6,015 nt of DNA from the NCBI GenBank assembly GCA_031279395.1, contig JAITIO010000026.1:1-6015 (forward strand). Reading direction: 5' to 3'. This document shows positions 1 through 5,864 of the stretch, piece by piece. The position numbers and the translations under genes are program-made. Numbering within the stretch: the first letter of the stretch is position 1; each line of letters starts with the position of its first letter. The notes beneath the pieces are model-generated. The model was given only the letters and a program-made list of their open reading frames with translations, did not search any database and was not told the origin of the DNA. Source of the DNA: Puniceicoccales bacterium. GTDB taxonomy: Bacteria; Verrucomicrobiota; Verrucomicrobiia; Opitutales; JAIRKQ01.

Positions 1-1706
1 TGCATTTGGTGATTACTCCGGTTGACGGTTTAACTTTGCGCAGTGCGGCGAGTATGGATTACGATTTCCAGCGCAAACGCACTTTTAGCGAAAAATATGA
101 ATATTCCTCGTTCGACAAGCGTGACAAAAACAACATTTCGTCGTCACTTTTGCGCTATGCTACGTTGATTTTTGAACATACAGCTACTTATGCCAAAACG
201 ATTGACAAACATTCATTTTCGGTAATGGCAGGGCAAACGACGGAAGAATGGAATTATTACAAAATCGGCGATTCTGGGGCATCTATTCTTAATCCCGTGC
301 CGGAAAACTGGTATGTTTCGCAAGCCACAGAGGACAACACCAGTCCTGCCGCTGATGAAGTGGACAGGACAAGAATGGTCTCTTTGCTCGGTCGTTTGTA
401 TTACAATTATGCAGACAGTTACTTATTAACGGTGAATTTCCGCGCCGACGGTTCAAGCAAATTTCCCAATCACCGTTGGGGCTATTTTCCGTCTGCCGCT
501 TTCGGGTGGCGTCTTAGCAGCGAGGAATTTATGCAAAATCAACATGTTTTTGAAAATTTGAAATTCCGGATAGGATGGGGTCAATTAGGCAATCAAGCGA
601 GCGTAGGGTCAGGTGATTTTACGCAAAGTATTGCTAACGACATTTATTTTTCGTCTTACATTTTGGGAAAAAGCGGCAACCTTGCACAAGGCGCTTCAGT
701 CAACACGTGGGTAAACCCAGATGGGAAATGGGAAGTTACCGAACAGTGGAACGCAGCGTTTGACTGGGCTGTGCCGGGCAATAAATTTACCGGAACAATT
801 GATCTTTTCCGCCGCGACACCAAAGAAATGTTTCTTACCGTTTCCGCACCTGCCTACACAGGCAATCTTTTTCCGCCCAAGGCAAACGTGGGAACGGTGC
901 GCAACGACGGTCTTGAATTGGCGCTTGACTACAATGCCAAACTCGGCGATGTAGATTTTACGGTGGGTGGAAATGCAAGTTTTATTAAAAACGAACTTGT
1001 CGCACTCAACGGCGGACAGAAAGTTTACGGTGATCGCGTTATCAGCGACGAAGGCCTTGCGCTTTTCACTTATTATGGATACGAATATCTGGGAATGTAT
1101 CGCAGCAATGAAGAAGTTGGCGACTATTTATATGCCACAACTGAAGGAACTTATCAAGCGGGTGATGCGAAATATCGCGATGTGAATGAGGATGGGAAAA
1201 TTAATGACGACGATCGCGTGGCGTTGGGTAATCCTTTTCCGTGGTTCACCTACGGGTTGAATGTGTCGGCGAATTGGAACAATTTTGATTTGTCGCTGTT
1301 TTTCCAGGGCGTAGCGGGCAATGAAATTTACAATGCACAACGGCATCAGCTTGAAGGTCCGGGCAATGAAACCGTAATGAGCATTGATATGCGGGATATG
1401 TATTCATCAGCAAACCCTGATGGAACAATACCCAATGCGCGTCACTTGGTGAATTTCTACAATTCGAGCCGATTTGTGGAAAAAGGGGATTATCTGCGTC
1501 TGAAAAACTTACAAGTGGGATACACAGTTCCCACAAATTTAACAAAGAGAGTGCAAATCAGCCGCGCCCGGTTTTATATCTCCGGCAGCAACCTGTTAAC
1601 GTTTACCCGTTATAAAGGCTACGACCCCGAAGTGGGCAGCGGTGTTGATTACGGTAACTATCCACAGGCGCTAACGGTAATGGCAGGAGTGAACTTAGAT
1701 TTTTAG
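1..1706 (+). CDS. susC: SusC-like TonB-dependent outer-membrane transporter, C-terminal part
   Basis: The reading frame is open from the window edge (first whole codon at 3-5) to TAG at 1704-1706, giving about 567 residues. SusC proteins are usually about 1000 residues, so the signal peptide, the carboxypeptidase-regulatory-like domain, the TonB box and most of the plug lie upstream. The TTG at 6 is only an internal codon. What remains is beta-barrel. Family hallmarks are visible: the stretch at 366-530 (SLLGRLYYNY, then RADGSSKF, then RWGYFPSAAFGW), the segment around 1161-1340 (GDAKYRDVNEDGKI, then FQGVAGNEIYN), and a C-terminus ending in Asp-Phe, as expected for an outer-membrane barrel. 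In characterised systems SusC pairs with a SusD lid and imports oligosaccharides using TonB energy. The next gene encodes that partner 42 bp downstream. Family assignment is very secure. The glucan substrate is inferred from downstream genes, not from this protein. Confidence 0.96.
   Translation, partial: HLVITPVDGLTLRSAASMDYDFQRKRTFSEKYEYSSFDKRDKNNISSSLLRYATLIFEHTATYAKTIDKHSFSVMAGQTTEEWNYYKIGDSGASILNPVPENWYVSQATEDNTSPAADEVDRTRMVSLLGRLYYNYADSYLLTVNFRADGSSKFPNHRWGYFPSAAFGWRLSSEEFMQNQHVFENLKFRIGWGQLGNQASVGSGDFTQSIANDIYFSSYILGKSGNLAQGASVNTWVNPDGKWEVTEQWNAAFDWAVPGNKFTGTIDLFRRDTKEMFLTVSAPAYTGNLFPPKANVGTVRNDGLELALDYNAKLGDVDFTVGGNASFIKNELVALNGGQKVYGDRVISDEGLALFTYYGYEYLGMYRSNEEVGDYLYATTEGTYQAGDAKYRDVNEDGKINDDDRVALGNPFPWFTYGLNVSANWNNFDLSLFFQGVAGNEIYNAQRHQLEGPGNETVMSIDMRDMYSSANPDGTIPNARHLVNFYNSSRFVEKGDYLRLKNLQVGYTVPTNLTKRVQISRARFYISGSNLLTFTRYKGYDPEVGSGVDYGNYPQALTVMAGVNLDF
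366..530 (+). other. SusC-family conserved barrel segment
   Basis: This is the coding segment for the most diagnostic SusC stretch, running from RTRMVSLLGRLYYNY through RADGSSKF and RWGYFPSAAFGWR to SSEEF. Almost all SusC/RagA transporters carry a close variant (short alignment from memory), so it anchors the family assignment of the partial gene. Confidence 0.85.
1179..1214 (+). other. Asp-rich calcium-loop-like motif in SusC barrel
   Basis: The twelve codons encode DVNEDGKINDDD, which has the spacing of an EF-hand-type loop (Asp, Asn and Asp at positions 1, 3 and 5, Gly at 6, Ile at 8, Asp at 12). The loop is typical of SusC proteins just before their FQGVAGN motif. Metal binding is inferred from the pattern. 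Confidence 0.55.
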
Positions 1707-1748
1707 TCAATTACGAATTAGAAATATACAAGTGCAATTTATGTGCAG

Positions 1749-3425
1749 ATGAATTACTTTATACAAAATATGACAAATCATTTAATCACAAAAATCACGG
1801 TAATCATACTATCCATAGTAATGGTTTCGTGTTCCGACTGGCTTGGCGAGCCGCAGCCCGGGAAATCCGGTCTTAACGACTATTTTATTGCCGGTGGCGG
1901 AGCGGTTGCCATTCAGGCGACGAATGCGGTTTATGTTCCATTGCAATGGGAATTTGGCCAAAACTATTGCTGCGAATGGTTTATTGGTGATGTGGCTTCG
2001 GACGATGCGTTAAAAGGGGGGCAAAATACCAGTGATATACCGGCAGCGTATGAAATTGATAATTTCAAAATTTCGTCCAACAATGCCTTGTTGCTGGATT
2101 GGTATCAGCTTAATTTTCACGGCGTTGCACGTGCAAATTTTGTGTTGGAACAGATACCTCTCATAGAAATAGATGCGACGATGGACGAAAGTGTAAAAAA
2201 CCGCTTGCTCGGCGAGGCGTATTTTCTTCGGGCATTGTACTATTTCCGTCTTGTGCGCGTGTTTGAAGAAATACCACTTGTAACAGAAGTCATTTCCGGT
2301 TCTGAAAAATGGAAACAGCCAAAAGCAACCGTTGAAGTAATTTACACGCAGATTTTCAGTGATTTGGAAACAGCTAACCAAAAGTTATGGACAGTGGATA
2401 GGTTGCCCGATTCCGATATAGGACGTGCTACCAAAGGTGCGGCACAGGCGATGTTACTTAAAACGCATTTATATTATGCGCAGTTCGATAATTCGCATTA
2501 TGCGACAGCGAAACAATGGGGTGATTCCATTATTGAGAGTGGAAAATACGAATTAGAAGCGAAATATGCCGACAATTTTTCCATTGACAATGAAAACGGA
2601 AAGGAATCGGTTTTTGAGGTGCAGTATGGTGAAGAGGCAACCAGCGACTATGGTGATTTTGGTTCTTTGCCACATTTTGGCGCAACACGCGGGACATTTA
2701 CAACTGTTCTTACGCGGTCACGGTCAACAGAATTTCCGAGCAGTTTGTTGGGCGGAGTAGCTGAGGGATGGGGATTTAACAAACCTACGGAGGATCTGCA
2801 CAAAGAGTTTGAACAGGGTGACTTACGGCGTGAAGTGTCGATACTTAATTTGGATACCGGTTTGATGACTAATACCAACGAAGAATTTTATTTGGGAACT
2901 CCATATCTCTCGCGCAAATATGCACTTATGGACAGTAACGATGTTGCAGTGTGGAAAGCACATAATACACGTTCGCCAATCAATATCAAACTTATTCGCT
3001 ATGCCGACGCACTTTTAATGTATGCCGAAGCAGCCAATGAAAGCGGGGATTTTGCTATGGCAAAAGCGACATTAAATCAACTGCGCAGAGTTCGACGCGC
3101 CGAAACCACCGATCCGGCAACGCAACTTCCAGACTTTCCCAATTATGTAAACCGAAAAACAGGGATTAACTTTACCGATGATCATGCAGGACTTCGGGAA
3201 GCGATTCGCCATGAGCGCCGTGTGGAGTTGGCGATGGAAAGTCATCGCTGGTTTGATTTGGTTCGATGGGGTATTGCAGTGGAAACTATGAATGAATACC
3301 GAGAGAATGAAACATCAGAAGTACAAAAAGAGATGGCTATTTTTGAAGAGAAAAACAACTATTTTCCATTGCCTCAGTATGAAATCGACTTGAGTGGATT
3401 TGAACAAAATGGCAAATGGAAATAA
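1749..3425 (+). CDS. susD: SusD-like outer-membrane glycan-binding lipoprotein (RagB/SusD family)
   Basis: This is a complete 558-residue lipoprotein that should form the extracellular lid of the preceding SusC barrel. A hydrophobic signal segment ends in VMVSC, so lipidation is expected at Cys28. SusD signatures follow in order: ASDDALKGG (about 83-91), GEAYFLRALYYFRLVRVFEEIPLV (about 155-178), the helical segment RATKGAAQAMLLK (about 226-238), the late-repeat helix IRYADALLMYAEAANESG (about 416-433), ERRVELAMESHRWFDLVRWG (about 489-508), and FPLPQYEIDL near the end. These are the TPR-like helices and C-terminal region of the family. Start choice: ATG 1749 is used; an in-frame GTG lies at 1743 and another ATG at 1770. 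The 1770 start would leave a more typical 20-residue signal peptide, and no ribosome-binding site decides between them. A vicinal Cys pair (about 74-75) is notable for a surface protein. The exact glycan cannot be read from the sequence. Confidence 0.95.
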   Translation: MNYFIQNMTNHLITKITVIILSIVMVSCSDWLGEPQPGKSGLNDYFIAGGGAVAIQATNAVYVPLQWEFGQNYCCEWFIGDVASDDALKGGQNTSDIPAAYEIDNFKISSNNALLLDWYQLNFHGVARANFVLEQIPLIEIDATMDESVKNRLLGEAYFLRALYYFRLVRVFEEIPLVTEVISGSEKWKQPKATVEVIYTQIFSDLETANQKLWTVDRLPDSDIGRATKGAAQAMLLKTHLYYAQFDNSHYATAKQWGDSIIESGKYELEAKYADNFSIDNENGKESVFEVQYGEEATSDYGDFGSLPHFGATRGTFTTVLTRSRSTEFPSSLLGGVAEGWGFNKPTEDLHKEFEQGDLRREVSILNLDTGLMTNTNEEFYLGTPYLSRKYALMDSNDVAVWKAHNTRSPINIKLIRYADALLMYAEAANESGDFAMAKATLNQLRRVRRAETTDPATQLPDFPNYVNRKTGINFTDDHAGLREAIRHERRVELAMESHRWFDLVRWGIAVETMNEYRENETSEVQKEMAIFEEKNNYFPLPQYEIDLSGFEQNGKWK

Positions 3426-3470
3426 ATACAAATAAAATCACACGTTTAATTTTTTAATTTACTAATTTTT

Positions 3471-4376
3471 ATGAAGACAAAAAAAAAAATTTGGTTGCTG
3501 GCTGTTGCCAGTTTGATGATGTTTACAATAGTATCACTTTCTAGATGTGGCGGCAAAGATGACCCTACTCCTCCCGACCCTACTCCTCCTGAACCACCTA
3601 TTACGGAAGGTTTGCCCGATAGCATCAAAAACGGGTCGGATTTTTACGTTATTTCGATGGACAATGTGAGTCAAAATGTACTTGGTGTGAAAGTGAAAGT
3701 GCCAACGATGCTTCGCGATTATGATGTATGGCCGGATGGTTTGCCGTTAGAGGCGGGGATTTATTCCGGAAATAATTCATTTGGCGAACCTTATGCCGAT
3801 CCCGATGTGGTTTGGACGGCTTTTGTGGTGACTAACTATGCGGTAAATGCCACCAAGTGGAATGGCGGTGCTATAGTTGGTGAGTTTAAAAGGACTATCG
3901 GTGGTGTGGAAGTTGATATGTATCCTAATGGAGTACCAAATCTCACAGAAGTCACGAATAATCCCAACGATTATTATTTTCACTTTGCCATTAAAAGTCC
4001 AACAGATCAAACGGATGCTGGTTGTGTTTTGCTCTTTTTTAGCGATGGCACTCCCACAATAGATGGCGACATTAATGAGGGCGGTGGGTTGAAGTATTAT
4101 TTTGGTCCTCAAGGTTCTGTCGGGAGTATCGTTTCAAAGGGAGTAAAGTTGGGAAATTACGAGCATAACGGTGAATGGCAACATATCGAAATTCCTGTTT
4201 CACGAATGGTTTCTGATGGATATAGATGGGACGGGCCAATACGTGTATGGTCAAATAAAACGGAAGGCGCGACTCAAAACAGACCTATCTTGCTCGGTTT
4301 TCAACAAGTCAGAAATATAGAAGGATATGAAATCAACTTGGATGCTATGTTCTTCTATAAGAAACCAGCGCAGTAA
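3471..4376 (+). CDS. Putative surface glycan-binding lipoprotein (SGBP-B position)
   Basis: This 301-residue protein has no family I can name with certainty. It begins with a Lys-rich n-region and a hydrophobic core, then LSRC with the probable lipidated Cys26; Arg just before the Cys is unusual. The mature end, GGKDD, is acidic as in Bacteroidota surface-export signals. A Pro-rich tether with two DPTPP copies (31-40) follows. The remaining ~255 residues contain no recognisable catalytic motif. They are rich in Gly and aromatics (Trp87, 115, 130, 236, 253 and 260), and the pattern GEWQHIEIPVSRM (about 234-246) to INLDAMFFYKK (288-298) resembles the last strands of a jelly-roll carbohydrate-binding module. 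The gene lies 45 bp after susD, the place where many PULs encode a second surface glycan-binding protein. Binding of beta-1,3-glucan at the cell surface is inferred from neighbours. A divergent enzyme is possible but less likely. The start ATG 3471 is directly followed by an A-rich stretch. Confidence 0.72.
   Translation: MKTKKKIWLLAVASLMMFTIVSLSRCGGKDDPTPPDPTPPEPPITEGLPDSIKNGSDFYVISMDNVSQNVLGVKVKVPTMLRDYDVWPDGLPLEAGIYSGNNSFGEPYADPDVVWTAFVVTNYAVNATKWNGGAIVGEFKRTIGGVEVDMYPNGVPNLTEVTNNPNDYYFHFAIKSPTDQTDAGCVLLFFSDGTPTIDGDINEGGGLKYYFGPQGSVGSIVSKGVKLGNYEHNGEWQHIEIPVSRMVSDGYRWDGPIRVWSNKTEGATQNRPILLGFQQVRNIEGYEINLDAMFFYKKPAQ
3479..3489 (+). repeat. Homopolymer of 11 A in the signal-peptide codons
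   Basis: Eleven consecutive A bases follow the C at 3478 and cover the Lys-Lys-Lys codons 4-6 of the binding-protein gene. Gain or loss of one base would shift the frame within the signal peptide and abolish the product. The same run supplies the positive n-region of the signal peptide, so selection for Lys codons in an AT-rich gene also explains it. Confidence 0.9.
3561..3590 (+). repeat. Two tandem 15 bp copies encoding the DPTPP tether
   Basis: Positions 3561-3575 and 3576-3590 are identical except for the last base (C versus T), and each encodes Asp-Pro-Thr-Pro-Pro. The repeat forms a rigid Pro-rich spacer directly after the lipid anchor, and its near identity points to a recent duplication. 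Such spacers hold binding domains away from the membrane. Confidence 0.92.
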
Positions 4377-4383
4377 ATAATAC

Positions 4384-4414
4384 TTTAAAATCCGCATGAA
4401 CTTTTATAACTTTG
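4384..4414 (+). promoter_or_regulatory. Candidate Bacteroidota-type promoter for the GH128-GH3 pair
   Basis: TAACTTTG at 4407-4414 matches the Bacteroidota -7 consensus TAnnTTTG. Nineteen bases upstream, TTTA at 4384-4387 is three of four with the -33 element TTTG. Transcription would begin near 4420, placing the repeat stem in the 5' leader of the hydrolase mRNA. The last bases overlap a repeat unit (CTTTGTGGTT), so the match could come from the repeat alone. Confidence 0.35.
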
Positions 4415-4491
4415 TGGTTCTCTGTGTTTCCTTTGTTTTGCTCTGTGTAATTATAATATAGAGAATCATGGAAAACACAGAGTTTCGCAGA
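4410..4491 (+). repeat. Degenerate decamer repeats forming an imperfect inverted repeat
   Basis: Left side: units CTTTGTGGTT (4410-4419), CTCTGTGTTT (4420-4429), CCTTTGTTTTG (4430-4440) and CTCTGTGTAA (4441-4450). Right side: 4470-4482 is GGAAAACACAGAG, the reverse complement of 4420-4431 apart from one bulged A, giving 12 pairs around a 38 nt loop. As + strand RNA the stem can continue beyond a 2 x 2 mismatch through 4411-4417 with 4485-4491 (seven pairs, three of them G-U). The 8 bp CTCTGTGT at 4441-4448 can also pair with 4475-4482, so two stems compete for the same right arm. No T-run follows, so this is not a standard terminator. Confidence 0.75.
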
Positions 4492-4506
4492 TAATATAGG
4501 TTCTAT

Positions 4507-4525
4507 AAATAGAAACTATTTTTAT
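4507..4525 (+). other. Weak AT hairpin with T-run just before the GH128 start
   Basis: AAATAG (4507-4512) and CTATTT (4516-4521) form a 6 bp stem with a 3 nt loop, and the right arm runs into more T bases. It resembles a minimal terminator, but the stem has only one G-C pair and sits 11-30 bp before a start codon, so function is doubtful. Confidence 0.2.
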
Positions 4526-4535
4526 ATCTATTCCA

Positions 4536-5861
4536 ATGAACAAAATAATATACGGTTTTATTGTTTTAGCAGTTTTTGTATCTTGTGGACATAAATCCGA
4601 ACCAGAGCCCAATGTTAACGGAAGCAGGCAAGTGCGCAGTACAAAAAGAGGAATCAGTTTCAATATTCTTTACGAAGCCGATTTCGCTCAATTGGAAAAA
4701 GGCATAAGTTGGGCTTACAATTGGGGAGCGAGTGGCTATAACACCGAATTTGAAAATGTGGCTAAGGAGTCTAAAGTCGCTTATTTTCCAATGTTTTGGG
4801 ACAGTTTAGACGTTGTAAAAGGTTGGACAGATAAAATTCGTGCATATAAACAAGTAAATCCTGACTGTATATATCTATTGGCTTATAACGAACCGAACTT
4901 GACCAACCAAGCCAATATGACTCCTGTACAAGCTGCTGAACAATGGCCACAGATAAAAAATTTAGCACAAGACCTAAAGATGAAAATTATAGCTCCTGCA
5001 ATGAATTATGGCACGCTTCCAGACTACAATGATCCGATTAGATGGTTGGATGAATTTTTTGAGCAGGCGGGTGTTTCCATTAATGATGTAGATGCTTTGG
5101 CCGTTCATAGTTACATGAATTCTCCAGCGGCTGTGAAAAGTTATATTGAAAAATTCCGGAAATACAATAAACGGATATGGATGACCGAATTTAGCGCGGG
5201 CGAAGAAACTGTTTCCGTTGAGGATCAGCGTGAATTTATGTGCAGTATGCTGAACTATTTAGAAAGTGATCCGCTTATTGAGCGTTATGCTTGGTTCAAA
5301 TATGACGGAGGTATGGCTGTAGTAGAAAAGTCAAATTCTAAATTGCGCCCTTCCGGCAATAGAAAGGGCGAATTAACCGATTTGGGGAAAATCTATATCA
5401 ATTTTTCGTCTTTTGACAAAAATTTGTATTATGTTCCAGAGCAAATTATCCCGGCTGAACACTACAACAATTGCAATGCAAGCGAAATAGCAGGAACGGA
5501 TAATTCTGTCAGGGGACCCCAAGTGAAAGTTTCGTCAGATGCAAGCGGCACTTCGGACGCGAGCGGTATTTTGGAAGTATCTGATCTGTATATATCGCAA
5601 TGGATGGAATACCAAATTACACCGGAAACGGCCGGCAATCATCAATTGATTTTTCGTTATGCTTCGGAGTACGGTTCCAGAATGAAAATATCCTCCAATG
5701 GTAATGAAATTAGTGAAATTGAATTGCCGAAAACAGGGAACAACACCACTTGGACTACCAAAACAATAACTATTTCCTTGGGTGCAGAGAAACAAACCAT
5801 TCGTATACAACCCAGCGAAGGTATGTTTAGTTTGAATTGGTGGCAATACAAAAAAACATAA
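4536..5861 (+). CDS. GH128-like endo-beta-1,3-glucanase lipoprotein with C-terminal CBM6-type module
   Basis: This is a complete 441-residue lipoprotein. The signal peptide ends in FVSC with Cys17 as the lipidation site, and the mature end CGHKSEPEPN is moderately acidic, compatible with surface display. The catalytic domain (about 36-292) carries GH128 (Asl1-type glycosyl hydrolase) signatures: KRGISFN, GISWAYNWG (56-64), AYNEPN with Glu119 as likely acid/base, AVHSY (189-193), IWMTEFSAGE with Glu218 as likely nucleophile, and RYAWFKYD (250-257). GH128 enzymes are retaining clan-A barrels known for endo-beta-1,3-glucanase activity. After LTDLGKIY the chain passes to a beta-sandwich module (about 302-439) that starts IIPAEHYNN and contains SQWMEYQI, RYASEYGS, TTWTTKTI and FSLNWWQYKK, the CBM6 pattern. 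It probably cleaves glucan at the surface and passes oligosaccharides to SusCD. Its stop is 3 bp before the GH3 start, so the two are probably co-translated. The exact GH128 subgroup and linkage preference are not readable here. Confidence 0.88.
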   Translation: MNKIIYGFIVLAVFVSCGHKSEPEPNVNGSRQVRSTKRGISFNILYEADFAQLEKGISWAYNWGASGYNTEFENVAKESKVAYFPMFWDSLDVVKGWTDKIRAYKQVNPDCIYLLAYNEPNLTNQANMTPVQAAEQWPQIKNLAQDLKMKIIAPAMNYGTLPDYNDPIRWLDEFFEQAGVSINDVDALAVHSYMNSPAAVKSYIEKFRKYNKRIWMTEFSAGEETVSVEDQREFMCSMLNYLESDPLIERYAWFKYDGGMAVVEKSNSKLRPSGNRKGELTDLGKIYINFSSFDKNLYYVPEQIIPAEHYNNCNASEIAGTDNSVRGPQVKVSSDASGTSDASGILEVSDLYISQWMEYQITPETAGNHQLIFRYASEYGSRMKISSNGNEISEIELPKTGNNTTWTTKTITISLGAEKQTIRIQPSEGMFSLNWWQYKKT

Positions 5862-5864
5862 ATT

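Larger units (their letters stand above)
4377..4535. other. 159 bp intergenic gap with repeats and candidate promoter
   Basis: This is the only long gap in the window and separates the transport and binding genes from the two hydrolase genes. No start-to-stop reading frame here has coding character. From left to right it holds a possible promoter (4384-4414), a cluster of degenerate CTCTGTGTTT-like units (4410-4450), an AT-rich spacer, inverted copies of the same units (4470-4491), and an AT-rich leader with a weak hairpin before the GH128 start. No clear Shine-Dalgarno precedes ATG 4536, as is common in this phylum. Confidence 0.85.

Noticed and set aside
6..8. TTG as a true start of the transporter
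   Set aside because: The frame is open to the window edge and SusC needs a plug domain upstream, so this is an internal codon of a truncated view, not a short gene.
721..1185. Two shorter + strand frames inside susC
   Set aside because: They overlap intact SusC barrel codons in another frame and have no independent support.
1707..1748. Possible promoter or hairpin between susC and susD
   Set aside because: Only AATT self-complementary bits and no TAnnTTTG match are present; the short gap fits one transcript.
2010..2381. Open frame of 123 codons on the minus strand inside susD
   Set aside because: It is the mirror of a strongly conserved SusD segment and its Cys/Phe/Tyr-rich product looks like a shadow frame.
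3426..3470. AT-rich palindrome (TTAATTTTTTAA region) between susD and the binding-protein gene
   Set aside because: The stem would be all A-T and short, and low-complexity AT sequence is expected in gaps of this phylum.
4410..4491. CRISPR-like or terminator reading of the CTCTGTGT repeats
   Set aside because: Units are only about 10 bp, degenerate, adjacent and inverted, without spacers of constant length, and the stem is not followed by a T-run.
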